A DNA stretch of 64,000 nt, from contig NZ_PRLE01000005.1 in assembly GCF_003287495.1 (NCBI RefSeq), forward strand, positions 62,001 through 126,000, in the 5' to 3' direction. Position numbers and translations under genes: made by a program. Positions 7,266 to 14,973 of this stretch are shown here, in pieces. Position 1 is the first letter of the stretch; every line of letters starts with the position of its first letter. The notes below the pieces were generated by a model. The model was not told where the DNA came from. It saw nothing but the letters and a program-made list of their open reading frames with translations, and ran no database searches. Source of the DNA: Faecalibacterium prausnitzii (GTDB lineage Bacteria; Bacillota; Clostridia; Oscillospirales; Ruminococcaceae).

Positions 7266-8525
7266 ATGGCAAACGTAAAACTGGGCACAAAAGCCGTTGG
7301 CAGCATTGTCAAAATCAAGGTCAACGGCGCGTCCAAAGATTTTATTGTCGTGCAGCAGGGCAATCCGAATACCAGCACCTATGATTCGAGTTGCGCCGGA
7401 ACGTGGCTGCTGATGAAGGACATCTACACAACGTCCACGTTCGGCAACAATAACTCCTACAAGGATTCCAGCATCCACACATACCTGAACGGAACGTTCT
7501 ACAACCTCATCGACAGTAACATCCGGGCAGCTATTAAGCAGGTGAAAATCCCGTACCAGAACGGCACTGGTTCCGGCGGCAGCCTTGCCACCGGCTCCAA
7601 CGGCCTGAGCACCAAAGTGTTCCTGCTGTCTGGTTATGAGGTTGGTTGGACGACCAGCGACAACGGCTATTTCCCGAAGGACGGTGTGAGGCTGGCATAC
7701 TTTGGCAACAGCTCCAGCGGTAACAGCAAGCGTATTGCATACAATGGCAGCTCCGCTGCCGTTTGGTGGCTGCGCTCTCCGGGCACCGGCAATGACTACT
7801 ACGTCTGGTTCGTCAACACCGATGGCTCCTACGGCAACCTCTGGTACAACTACTCCTATGGTGTTCGCCCCGCTTTCATTCTTCCCTCTACACTCGTGGT
7901 CTCTGACGATGGCACGGTCAGTGTCAACACTGCACCTACCGTCAGCACGGACAGCGCAGCTCTGGGGCGGAAGAACGCGGCCTTTGCGTGGAAGTACACC
8001 GTCAGGGATACCGACGGCGACACCTTGACCGTCACCGAAAAGCTGGACGGCAAGACCACCAAGACCCGCACCGGCGTTGCCAGCGGCACGGCCCTGACCT
8101 TTGAGCAGACGGCCAGCGCTGCCGGATTCCAGAAAATCCTGAACGGCAACCACACCATCACCGTTGAGGTGAGCGACGGCAAGGAAACCGTCAGCACGTC
8201 CGCGACCTTTACCAAGGCCGTCCACGCCGCAAGCGTGACGCTGGCTGAACCGTTGGCCGTTGAGGGCGACATTACCGTTGCCGTGCTTCAGGTGACCGGC
8301 TCCATCCCCGATGATGCGAAGTTCAAAGCCGAAGTGACCAACAACGCACTCGACAGCTCCCCGGTCTGGCAGGATGCCACGACCGAGGTAAAAAAAGGCG
8401 TGAACATCGTCTTTGAGAATAAGACCGCCACCAACGGCGCGGCGTTTAACTTCCGCGTCAGCGTGGAGCGCGGCGAATCCGGCGAGGGCGGCTACATCGA
8501 AGCCGTCTCCGGCGCTTTCCAGTAA
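7266..8525 (+). CDS. DGR target protein, DUF6273/C-type-lectin-like domain with Ig-like tail
   Basis: This 419-residue protein is the diversified receptor-binding or adhesin protein. Residues about 10-210 resemble the DUF6273 C-type-lectin-like fold: IHTYLNGTFYN, TKVFLLSGYE, WWLRSPG and YGVRPAFILP. The variable repeat encodes residues 163-203. Residues about 211-419 are beta-rich Ig-like repeats (FAWKYTVRDTDGDTLTV; ITVEVSDGKETVSTSATF). VR is therefore internal, followed by about 216 residues, whereas classic targets end at VR. ATG 7266 has AAGGAGG just upstream; an upstream ATG (7155) lies inside the RT gene in another frame and is rejected. The location between tail fibres and lysis genes fits a phage tail adhesin. 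Confidence 0.88.
   Translation: MANVKLGTKAVGSIVKIKVNGASKDFIVVQQGNPNTSTYDSSCAGTWLLMKDIYTTSTFGNNNSYKDSSIHTYLNGTFYNLIDSNIRAAIKQVKIPYQNGTGSGGSLATGSNGLSTKVFLLSGYEVGWTTSDNGYFPKDGVRLAYFGNSSSGNSKRIAYNGSSAAVWWLRSPGTGNDYYVWFVNTDGSYGNLWYNYSYGVRPAFILPSTLVVSDDGTVSVNTAPTVSTDSAALGRKNAAFAWKYTVRDTDGDTLTVTEKLDGKTTKTRTGVASGTALTFEQTASAAGFQKILNGNHTITVEVSDGKETVSTSATFTKAVHAASVTLAEPLAVEGDITVAVLQVTGSIPDDAKFKAEVTNNALDSSPVWQDATTEVKKGVNIVFENKTATNGAAFNFRVSVERGESGEGGYIEAVSGAFQ
7754..7874 (+). repeat. DGR variable repeat (VR)
   Basis: This is the diversified copy of TR inside the target gene. Eleven codons differ from TR: ten Asn codons become Gly (three), Tyr (four), Asp, Phe and Leu, and one Ile becomes Val. Non-adenine positions are all conserved across the 121 bp, and similarity stops sharply on both sides. 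Changed residues lie where C-type-lectin targets have surface loops of the ligand-binding site. A short hairpin (CAGTG-TCAA-CACTG, 7919-7932) lies 44 bases downstream; other DGRs have a hairpin close to VR that aids homing, but this one is short and may be incidental. Confidence 0.95.
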
Positions 8526-8539
8526 GGAGGACAGTCACC

Positions 8540-8743
8540 ATGATTCAGTGGAAAAAGGACGATCTGCCCACCCGGCAGGAGAAGGAAGCCGCAGCCAAGA
8601 AGCAGCAGGAGCACGAACAGTTGCCCGACCGTGTGGCTGAAATGGAAGATGCCCTGTGCGAACAGGACGCGGCCAACGAGAAGCGCTTGACCGACATCGA
8701 AACCGCGCTGTGTGAGCTGGACGCAGCGCTGAACAAGGAGTAA
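8540..8743 (+). CDS. Small coiled-coil phage protein
   Basis: A 67-residue, highly charged, all-helical protein with a likely coiled coil over most of its length (heptad-like spacing through RVAEMEDALCEQD and RLTDIETALCELD, an internal repeat of about 21 residues). AAGGAGG upstream and the start 14 bases after the target gene stop indicate translation within the same late operon. Similar short proteins lie between fibre and XkdX-like genes in many Firmicutes phages; a fibre chaperone or linker role is only a guess. Confidence 0.65.
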   Translation: MIQWKKDDLPTRQEKEAAAKKQQEHEQLPDRVAEMEDALCEQDAANEKRLTDIETALCELDAALNKE

Positions 8744-8755
8744 GGAGGTATCACC

Positions 8756-8926
8756 ATGAACATTATCTGGGCAAACCGCCTGATTGCAGGCACTAAGACT
8801 TGGGCAGAGATGCCCGCATCCCGCCGCGTTGGCGTGAAGAAAGTTCTGGCAGAGCGCGTAAACAAGGGCGAGATCACCGCCGAGGATTACAAGCGCATCA
8901 CCGGTGACGACTATGACGTGGCCTGA
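8756..8926 (+). CDS. XkdX family protein
   Basis: A 56-residue protein with the C-terminal signature of XkdX-type phage proteins (NKGEITAEDYKRITGDDYD; the family shows G-I-T-x-E-x-Y-x-x-I-T-G-x-x-Y). XkdX is found next to tail fibre genes in PBSX-like phages; its function is unknown. TAAGGAGG ends 6 bases before the ATG. It overlaps the following small gene by 14 bases. Confidence 0.75.
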   Translation: MNIIWANRLIAGTKTWAEMPASRRVGVKKVLAERVNKGEITAEDYKRITGDDYDVA

Positions 8927-9077
8927 GCTGTGTGAGAAGCTGTTGACCCGGCTTGAAGCGCAGGGCGAGAACATGAGCACCGAGCGTGCAGAGTTCGGGG
9001 TGCTCATGGTGGACTGTGCCATGCGCGGGTGCGGGGCTGATCCGGGCATGAAGGGAGATGGTAGCAATGGCGATTAA
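8913..9077 (+). CDS. Small phage protein of unknown function
   Basis: A possible 54-residue protein that starts inside the XkdX-like gene (ATG 8913) and runs 11 bases past the start of the M15 peptidase gene. It begins MTWPELCEKLLTRLEAQ and has three cysteines. Support comes from its tight fit between two real genes, typical of phage operons, because without it there would be a 140-base gap. No family is recognised and no strong ribosome binding site is visible. Confidence 0.45.
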   Translation: MTWPELCEKLLTRLEAQGENMSTERAEFGVLMVDCAMRGCGADPGMKGDGSNGD

Positions 9078-9480
9078 AGCCTATTCGTATGCGAAGGACG
9101 GGAACAGAAAGCTCTCCGCAAATTTTGCGGTGAAGGAGTTCCGCTGCAAGGATGGGAGTGACCCGATCTTTATTGACGATGAGCTTGTGACCCTGCTGCA
9201 GAAAATCCGGGATCATTTCGGGAAGTCTGTGACGATCACGAGTGCATACCGTACCGCCGCCCACAACAAGGCGGTGAAGGGGGCGACCTACAGCCAGCAT
9301 TGTTACGGCAAGGCTGCGGACATCCGGGTGCAGGGCGTGGGTGTTGAAGCTGTGGCTGCCTATGCCGAGACCCTACTGCCGAATCGTGGCGGCATCGGGC
9401 GCTATCCTGTAAAGGCGGGACGCCCTGCTGGTTGGGTACATATCGACACCCGCGCGGCAAAGAGCCGGTGGGTAAGCTGA
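9067..9480 (+). CDS. M15-family peptidase (phage endolysin)
   Basis: A 137-residue D-Ala-D-Ala/L-Ala-D-Glu-type zinc peptidase of the peptidase M15_3 (YcbK-like) group, inferred to cut peptidoglycan cross-links at lysis. Zinc-binding and catalytic motifs seen are SAYRTAAHN, SQHCYGKAADI (His and Asp ligands) and WVHIDT (last His). There is no signal peptide or wall-binding domain, so it would need the holin encoded next to it for release. I chose ATG 9067, preceded by AGGGAG at 9052-9057, instead of ATG 9058, which overlaps that site. It is a single-domain minimal enzyme. Confidence 0.85.
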   Translation: MAIKAYSYAKDGNRKLSANFAVKEFRCKDGSDPIFIDDELVTLLQKIRDHFGKSVTITSAYRTAAHNKAVKGATYSQHCYGKAADIRVQGVGVEAVAAYAETLLPNRGGIGRYPVKAGRPAGWVHIDTRAAKSRWVS

Positions 9481-9498
9481 AAGTAGGAGGAAAACAGT

Positions 9499-9894
9499 AT
9501 GGAGAACATTCTGAAAGTTTTTCTGATGGCATTCCCTGAATGGCTGGCCTGCATCTTCATGGTGGTCGGCCTTGTGGTCACGGCGCTGGCGGCGGTACGT
9601 CTGGGTTACGGCCTTGTGGTCGCAAAGACCGTGTACAAGTGGATCGTCAACGCGGAAGAAAAGTTCGGCGCGGGTGCAGGCGCAGAGAAGAAAGCGCACG
9701 TTATCGCGGTGCTGCGCGGCTACACCCCGGACTGGCTGGACTGGGCAATCAATGAGCGGACGCTGGATTGGATCGTACAGCTTGTGTTCGACTTTACCAA
9801 GAAGAAGCTCGAAGATTACATGGCAAAGAAATCCGTGGAAACCACCACTGTGGCCCGTTTCGGTAAGGCGGGGGAGGACAAGCGTAATGACTGA
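9499..9894 (+). CDS. Phage holin (LLH-like)
   Basis: A 131-residue protein with one clear N-terminal membrane helix (residues about 12-38, FPEWLACIFMVVGLVVTALAA), followed by an amphipathic cytoplasmic part. Size, topology and position directly after the M15 peptidase match phage holins of the Lactobacillus-phage LL-H type, which oligomerise to open the membrane. GGAGG lies upstream (9486-9490). It overlaps the next gene by 8 bases. The family name is inferred. Confidence 0.7.
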   Translation: MENILKVFLMAFPEWLACIFMVVGLVVTALAAVRLGYGLVVAKTVYKWIVNAEEKFGAGAGAEKKAHVIAVLRGYTPDWLDWAINERTLDWIVQLVFDFTKKKLEDYMAKKSVETTTVARFGKAGEDKRND

Positions 9895-10204
9895 CGAGGA
9901 ACTGGAACATCGCCTGACAGCGGTCGAAAACCGTGCACAGAGCAACACCCACCGGCTGGACGAGCTGGGGAAGCTGACCGATGCAGTAAACGGCATGAAC
10001 ACCAATATCAAGTTGACCATCCAGCAACTCGAAAACACAAACAAGAGCCTTGAAATTGTAACGGCTCAAAACAAAAAGCAGGAGGACCGCCTCACCGCGC
10101 TGGAAAAAGCCCCCGGAACATTTGGGAACAAACTTTGGTGGGCTGTGATTGCGGCGTTGGTTTCCGGCCTTGTGGCCTATGAACTGACGATGCTTCTGCA
10201 CTGA
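9887..10204 (+). CDS. XhlA-like lysis accessory protein
   Basis: A 105-residue protein with a coiled coil over about residues 3-70 (RLTAVENRAQSNTHRLDEL; IKLTIQQLENTNKSLEIV) and a C-terminal membrane helix (WWAVIAALVSGLVAYELTMLL). This is the layout of hemolysin XhlA-type proteins, which work with a holin at the membrane in PBSX-like phages. It starts with GGGGAGG just upstream and overlaps the holin gene. It is the last gene before a strong terminator, so it ends the phage late operon. Confidence 0.7.
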   Translation: MTDEELEHRLTAVENRAQSNTHRLDELGKLTDAVNGMNTNIKLTIQQLENTNKSLEIVTAQNKKQEDRLTALEKAPGTFGNKLWWAVIAALVSGLVAYELTMLLH

Positions 10205-10208
10205 AATG

Positions 10209-10256
10209 AAAATCCCCCGCTGGCATCCTGATGGATTGCTGGCGGGGGATTTTTTG
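10209..10256 (+). terminator. Terminator of the phage late operon
   Basis: AATCCCCCGC pairs with GCGGGGGATT around a 21-base loop that itself can pair in part, followed by six T. It ends the lysis block. Confidence 0.85.
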
Positions 10257-10303
10257 TTTGTCTGGAAGTTTTGCACAAAGGAAATGTGCAAAGTGTGGAA
10301 AAA

Positions 10304-10333
10304 TTGCGAATTGACAACGGTATACCGTATAAT
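10304..10333 (+). promoter_or_regulatory. Promoter of the transposase gene with 12-bp palindrome
   Basis: TTGCGA (10304-10309) and TATAAT (10328-10333) are separated by 18 bases. The spacer holds the perfect palindrome ACGGTATACCGT (10317-10328), which reaches into the -10 box and could be an operator. A TTGACA at 10311 is present too, but is only 11 bases from the -10. Confidence 0.5.
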
Positions 10334-10382
10334 TTACGCTTAAAACGAAAATAAACGCCATAGTCGAAAGGAGGAAAACGGC

Positions 10383-11441
10383 GTGCGAGTGTTCAAACAG
10401 CTTACGCTTACAGACCGAATCCGTATTGAAAAGTGGCTGAAAGATGGGCTGAGAGTAAAGGAAATCGCAGACAGGTTGCGGGTTGACCCGTCCACGGTGT
10501 ACCGGGAACTGAAACGCGGTAGCTACGACAAGTTGGACGGTAAAACGTGGAAGCTGATTCCTACATATAGCCCGGATATTGCAGAACAAAGGTATCAGGC
10601 ACATCTTCGGGAGAAGGGACCAAACCTTAAGATTGGCAAGGATCATGAGCTTGCAAGCTATATCGAGCAGACCATTATAGATAAGGATTGTTCACCGGCT
10701 GCTGTGTACGGTTATGCCCTGGAAGAAGGACGGACATTCAAAACGCATATATCGGTGCCTACCATATACAGCTACATCAAAAAGGGCGTGTTCCTGAACT
10801 TGACGCAAAAGGCCCTGCCCAGACATGGAGTGCATAAGGGCGACTATAAAAAGGTGAAAACAAAGGATCCTGCTCGTGCGCCTGCCGGTGAGAGCATCGA
10901 AAAACGCCCGGCGGAAGTAAAAGACCGTGAAGAATTTGGACACTGGGAAATGGACACGGTGTATTCTGGCAAGAAGAAAAGCACGGTTGCGCTGCTGGTG
11001 CTGACTGAGCGCAAGACCCGGAACGAAAATATTATAGTGGTGCCAGATCGCCGCGCAGAGACGACCGTGCGGGCAATCAATGCACTGGAACGGAAGTTAG
11101 GTGCAGAGAAGTTTGGCATTATCTATAAGAGCATCACAGTGGACAACGGCAGTGAGTTTGCATTGGCCGACCAGCTGGAACAGTCCTGCATCACCGGAGA
11201 TAAGCGGACGAAGGTGTACTATTGTCATCCGTATTCTTCTTGGGAACGCGGGAGCAATGAGAATGTGAACGGCATGATTCGCCGCAGGCACCCGAAAGGC
11301 ACAGACTTCTCAAAGGTCACGGCAGAGGAAATCGCGGCTACGGAGAACTGGATCAACAGCTATCCCAGAAAAATTTTCGGCTATAAGAGCGCCGGCACAA
11401 TGTTCCGCGAATGCCTACGGGAGCTTGGTCTGACAGCATAA
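10383..11441 (+). CDS. IS30-family transposase
   Basis: A 352-residue transposase. N-terminal helix-turn-helix (RVKEIADRLRVDPSTVYREL, residues about 25-44), then a DDE integrase core: HWEMDTV (first Asp), TVDNGSEF (second Asp) and WERGSNENVN (Glu), all as in IS30 enzymes. The GTG start has AGGAGG upstream (10370-10375). The length fits IS30 members (about 320-380). I could not find convincing terminal inverted repeats on either side, so this may be an element with degraded ends or a gene kept by the prophage. It lies between the phage terminator and the tRNA genes, at or near the right end of the prophage. Confidence 0.88.
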   Translation: MRVFKQLTLTDRIRIEKWLKDGLRVKEIADRLRVDPSTVYRELKRGSYDKLDGKTWKLIPTYSPDIAEQRYQAHLREKGPNLKIGKDHELASYIEQTIIDKDCSPAAVYGYALEEGRTFKTHISVPTIYSYIKKGVFLNLTQKALPRHGVHKGDYKKVKTKDPARAPAGESIEKRPAEVKDREEFGHWEMDTVYSGKKKSTVALLVLTERKTRNENIIVVPDRRAETTVRAINALERKLGAEKFGIIYKSITVDNGSEFALADQLEQSCITGDKRTKVYYCHPYSSWERGSNENVNGMIRRRHPKGTDFSKVTAEEIAATENWINSYPRKIFGYKSAGTMFRECLRELGLTA

Positions 11442-11611
11442 GCAACACGAAAGCAGAAAACCGTTGGTAAAATCGAACAATAGAGGGCGGCTGCAAGCGA
11501 AGAAAACTTGACGGCCTGTTTGCTTTACGCTAAAATCCACAAAAATAAGGCCGAAAATTTGTTGCATTTAATGCTTTACTTTTCAAATTTTGAAAAATTT
11601 GAAATTTCTTG
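11442..11611. other. AT-rich non-coding stretch at prophage/chromosome junction
   Basis: No gene is visible. The segment is much more AT-rich than its surroundings and holds a short perfect hairpin (CAAATTT...AAATTTG, 11584-11601). The prophage right end is expected around here, but without the left end no attachment-site core can be defined. Confidence 0.4.
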
Positions 11612-11640
11612 TTGACAAAGTCGGACTCCTATGCTAAAAT
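11612..11640 (+). promoter_or_regulatory. Sigma-A promoter of the tRNA pair
   Basis: TTGACA (11612-11617), 17-base spacer, TAAAAT (11635-11640), preceded by a T-rich tract. A TG one base upstream of the -10 strengthens it. It drives tRNA-Glu and tRNA-Asn. Confidence 0.8.
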
Positions 11641-11682
11641 AATCGAGTCGGGAGCGAAACCCCCGATGCAAAATGGACGTAT

Positions 11683-11757
11683 GGCCCGTTGGTCAAGCGG
11701 TTAAGACAGAGGCCTCTCACGCCTTTAACATCGGTTCGATTCCGGTACGGGTCACCA
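11683..11757 (+). tRNA. tRNA-Glu (anticodon CTC)
   Basis: A complete cloverleaf of 75 bases with encoded CCA. The acceptor arms GGCCCGT and ACGGGTC pair (one G-T). The anticodon loop is CTCTCAC, anticodon CTC. The T arm contains GGTTCGATTCC. Confidence 0.95.
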
Positions 11758-11798
11758 TTTTATAGTAGTAAAACGGCTGTACGCCGTTTTATATAGAT

Positions 11799-11875
11799 GC
11801 CTCTTTAGCTCAGTCGGTTAGAGCACCTGACTGTTAATCAGGGTGTCGCCTGTTCGAGTCAGGCAAGAGGCGCCA
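11799..11875 (+). tRNA. tRNA-Asn (anticodon GTT)
   Basis: A complete cloverleaf of 77 bases with encoded CCA. The acceptor arms GCCTCTT and AAGAGGC pair fully. The anticodon loop is CTGTTAA, anticodon GTT. It sits 41 bases after tRNA-Glu, in the same transcript. Confidence 0.96.
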
Positions 11876-11877
11876 GC

Positions 11878-11910
11878 AAAGCGATGGAAATTTTTCCATC
11901 GCTTTTTCTT
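11878..11910 (+). terminator. Terminator after tRNA pair
   Basis: AAAGCGATGGAAA pairs with TTTCCATCGCTTT around a short T loop, followed by T-rich sequence. Confidence 0.85.
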
Positions 11911-11929
11911 TTGTTTGGCCTCAGTTTGG

Positions 11930-11958
11930 TTGACAGCGAAATGGACAGGGGATATACT
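11930..11958 (+). promoter_or_regulatory. Promoter of trpS
   Basis: TTGACA (11930-11935), 17 bases, TATACT (11953-11958). The leader to the start codon is too short (about 35 bases) for a T-box, so trpS seems not to be T-box regulated. Confidence 0.75.
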
Positions 11959-12000
11959 TATATCAAAAGATCTCTTGTTAAGGAGAATATGGAGAATACT

Positions 12001-13062
12001 ATGAAACAGATCATTTTGACGGGCGACCGCCCGACCGGCCGCCTGCATGTGGGCCACTATGTCGGCTCCCTGAAAGAGCGTGTCCGTCTGCAAAATTCCG
12101 GCAAGTTCGACGAGATCTATATTATGATCGCGGACGCACAGGCCCTGACCGATAACGCCGATAACCCGGAGAAAGTGCGCCAGAACATCCTGCAGGTGGC
12201 ACTGGATTATCTGGCTGTGGGCATCGACCCTGCCAAGGCGCACATCTTTATCCAGTCCATGGTGCCGGAACTCACCGAGCTGAGCTTCTACTACATGAAC
12301 CTGGTCACGGTGTCCCGCCTGCAGCGCAACCCCACCGTCAAGGCGGAGATCCAGCAGAAGAATTTTGAAACCAGCATCCCCGTTGGTTTCTTTACCTATC
12401 CCATCAGCCAGGCCGCTGATATCACGGCATTCCGCGCGACGACAGTCCCCGCCGGGGAAGATCAGATGCCGATGCTGGAGCAGTGCCGCGAGATCGTGCA
12501 CAAGTTCAACGCCGTCTACGGCGAGACCCTGACCATGCCCGAGATCCTGCTGCCCCAGAACGCTGCCTGCCTCCGCCTGCCCGGCATTGACGGCAAGGCC
12601 AAGATGAGCAAGAGCCTGGGCAACTGCATCTACCTCTCCGATGAGCCCGAGGACATCAAGAAGAAGATCATGTCCATGTATACCGACCCCGGCCACCTGC
12701 GGGTGCAGGACCCCGGCAAGGTGGAGGGCAACCCGGTGTTCACCTATCTGGACGCGTTCAGCCGCCCGGAGCACTTTGCAGAGTTCCTGCCGGAGTACCA
12801 GAACCTGGACGAGCTCAAGGCTCACTACCAGCGCGGCGGCCTGGGCGACGTCAAGATCAAGAAGTTCCTCAACAGCGTCATGCAGGCCGAGCTGGAGCCC
12901 ATCCGCAACCGTCGCAAAGAGTGGGAGCAGCGCCTGCCCGAGGTGGTCGAGATCCTGAAAGCCGGCAGCGCCGTGGCCGAAAAGACCGCCGCCGCCACCC
13001 TCGCCGATGTGCGCAAATCCATGAAGATCGATTACTTCGAGGATGATAACCTGCTGAAGTGA
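12001..13062 (+). CDS. trpS: Tryptophanyl-tRNA synthetase
   Basis: This 353-residue class I synthetase charges tRNA-Trp. The HIGH-box equivalent HVGH is at residues 16-19, inside TGDRPTGRLHVGH, and the KMSKS motif is at 201-205. The length is as expected for bacterial TrpS. Two ATGs are possible: 11989 lies only 3 bases after its Shine-Dalgarno, whereas 12001 has GGAG at 11991-11994 and matches the usual N-terminus of the family, so 12001 is used. It is a single gene between its own promoter and a bidirectional terminator. Confidence 0.95.
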   Translation: MKQIILTGDRPTGRLHVGHYVGSLKERVRLQNSGKFDEIYIMIADAQALTDNADNPEKVRQNILQVALDYLAVGIDPAKAHIFIQSMVPELTELSFYYMNLVTVSRLQRNPTVKAEIQQKNFETSIPVGFFTYPISQAADITAFRATTVPAGEDQMPMLEQCREIVHKFNAVYGETLTMPEILLPQNAACLRLPGIDGKAKMSKSLGNCIYLSDEPEDIKKKIMSMYTDPGHLRVQDPGKVEGNPVFTYLDAFSRPEHFAEFLPEYQNLDELKAHYQRGGLGDVKIKKFLNSVMQAELEPIRNRRKEWEQRLPEVVEILKAGSAVAEKTAAATLADVRKSMKIDYFEDDNLLK

Positions 13063-13082
13063 TTTTTTAAGCGGAAACACAA

Positions 13083-13118
13083 AAAACTCCTCTCTGCCAC
13101 GGGCAGAGAGGAGTTTTT
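13083..13118. terminator. Bidirectional terminator between trpS and thrS
   Basis: AAAACTCCTCTCTGCC pairs with GGCAGAGAGGAGTTTT over a 3-base loop; A and T runs flank both sides, so it serves both converging genes. Confidence 0.9.
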
Positions 13119-13143
13119 GTATTTCCAGGAAATCTTTTAGAGA

Positions 13144-14928
13144 TTACAGGCTGCGGTTCTTGATCTCAGCGGTGACTTTTGCGATGAACTCGTCGACGCC
13201 CATCGTGGTGGTCTCACCCTTGCGGTCACGGACGGAGAGGTTGCCGGCCTCGGCTTCCTTGGCGCCCAGAACCAGCATATAGGGCACGCGGTCCACCTGC
13301 TGGGCAGCGCGGATCTTGTAGCCGATCTTCTGGTTGTCGTCGTCCAGAGCCACACGGACACCGGCCTCCACCAGCTTCTCGGTGATGGCCTCGGAGTACT
13401 CCAAGGTCTTCTCGGAAACAGGCAGGACCTTGACCTGCACGGGTGCCAGCCAGGTGGGGAACTTGCCCTTGGTCTCCTCGATCAGGTAAGCCATAAAGCG
13501 GTCCAGAGAGCCCAGGATAGCGCGGTGCAGCACCACGGGGGTCTTCTCGGTGCCGTCCTTGTCCACATAGGTCAGGTGGAACTTTGCGGGCAGGCAGAAG
13601 TCCAGCTGGCAGGTGGACAGGGTGTACTCAGCACCCACGGCGGGCTTGACGTTGACGTCCAGCTTCGGGCCATAGAAAGCAGCCTCGCCGATCTCCTCGG
13701 TGAACTGGATGCCCAGCTCGGTCAGAACCTCGCGCAGCGCGCTCTCGGCATGGTTCCACATGGCGTCGTCGTCATGGTACTTCTTCTTGTCGGCAGGGTC
13801 ACGCAGGCTCAGCACGCAGCGGTAATCGGTGATGTTGAAGTCCTTGTAGACCTCGAAGATCAGGTTGCAGACATCCGCCACCTCGCTCTTGATCTGCTCC
13901 GGGGTGCAGAACAGGTGAGCGTCGTTCTGGCAGAAGTGACGGCCACGCTCGATGCCTTTCAGGGTGCCGGAGGACTCATAGCGGAAATCGTGTGCGATCT
14001 CGCCGATCCGCATGGGCAGGTCACGGTAGGAGTGCGGGCGGTTTGCGTAGATCATCATGTGGTGGGGGCAGTTCATCGGGCGCAGAACATAGCTCTCACC
14101 CTCCATCTCCATGGCAGGGAACATGTTCTCACGGTAGTGGTCCCAGTGGCCGGAGGTCTTGTAGAGGTTCACGGTGCCGATGCAGGGAGTCATGACGTGC
14201 AGGTAGCCGCGTGCACGCTCTTTCTCCTTGATATAGTTCTCCAGCTCCTGCCAGACGGTGTAGCCTGCGGGCAGGAACATGGGCAGGCCGCGGCCCACCA
14301 GGTCATCGGTCATGAACAGGCCCATCTCCTTGCCGATCTTGCGGTGATCGCGCTCACGGGCCTCCTGCTGCTCTTTCTCCCAGGCGTCCAGCTCTTCCTG
14401 GTTGTGGAATGCCACGCCGTTGATGCGGGTCAGCATCTTGTTCTCTTTGTCGTTCTTCCAGTACGCGCCGGACTGCTGGGTGATCTTAAAGGCTTTCAGG
14501 GCCTTGGTGTAGGTCAGGTGGGGTCCGATGCACATGTCCACGTATTCGCCCTGCTGGAAGAAGCTGAACTCGGTCTCATCGGCCAGGTCTGCCATGTGCT
14601 CGATCTTGTAGTGCTCCTGACGCTCCTCCATCAGCTTGACCGCCTCGGCGCGGGGCAGGATAAAGGGCTTGATGGGCAGGTTCTCTTTGGTGATCTTGTG
14701 CATCTCTTTCTCGATGCTGGCCAGATCCTCGTCGGTGAGCTTGGTGTCGCCCAGGTCCACGTCGTAGTAGAAGCCGTTTTCGGTGGCAGGGCCAAAGGCG
14801 AAATCAGCCTCCGGGTACAGGCGTTTGATGGCCTGCGCCATCACATGAGCAGCGGTATGGCGGATGACATGCAGCTCCTGGTCCTGCGGGCACTCGTCCA
14901 CATGGCCGTCCTTATAAATGATCTTCAT
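13144..14928 (-). CDS. thrS: Threonyl-tRNA synthetase lacking TGS domain
   Basis: This 594-residue class II synthetase charges tRNA-Thr. The editing (SAD) domain is at about residues 25-185 (IRHTAAHVMAQAIK; the GPHL zinc-site region), the catalytic core follows (NCPHH at 286-290 with the zinc-binding Cys 287), and the anticodon-binding domain starts around 495. The E. coli and B. subtilis enzymes are about 640 residues with a roughly 60-residue N-terminal TGS domain; here only about 20 residues precede the editing domain, so TGS is missing. The ATG at 14928 is preceded by AGGAG, which fixes the start. Expression is under a T-box leader (see upstream). Confidence 0.95.
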   Translation of the reverse strand: MKIIYKDGHVDECPQDQELHVIRHTAAHVMAQAIKRLYPEADFAFGPATENGFYYDVDLGDTKLTDEDLASIEKEMHKITKENLPIKPFILPRAEAVKLMEERQEHYKIEHMADLADETEFSFFQQGEYVDMCIGPHLTYTKALKAFKITQQSGAYWKNDKENKMLTRINGVAFHNQEELDAWEKEQQEARERDHRKIGKEMGLFMTDDLVGRGLPMFLPAGYTVWQELENYIKEKERARGYLHVMTPCIGTVNLYKTSGHWDHYRENMFPAMEMEGESYVLRPMNCPHHMMIYANRPHSYRDLPMRIGEIAHDFRYESSGTLKGIERGRHFCQNDAHLFCTPEQIKSEVADVCNLIFEVYKDFNITDYRCVLSLRDPADKKKYHDDDAMWNHAESALREVLTELGIQFTEEIGEAAFYGPKLDVNVKPAVGAEYTLSTCQLDFCLPAKFHLTYVDKDGTEKTPVVLHRAILGSLDRFMAYLIEETKGKFPTWLAPVQVKVLPVSEKTLEYSEAITEKLVEAGVRVALDDDNQKIGYKIRAAQQVDRVPYMLVLGAKEAEAGNLSVRDRKGETTTMGVDEFIAKVTAEIKNRSL

Positions 14929-14973
14929 GATAATACTCCTTTTTCAACCTGAAACTTGAAAAGTGTGGAAAAC

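Noticed and set aside
11683..11757. tRNA-Glu as the prophage attachment gene
   Set aside because: Integrases usually use the 3' half of a tRNA, but here the 5' side faces the phage and no duplicated 3' end is visible.
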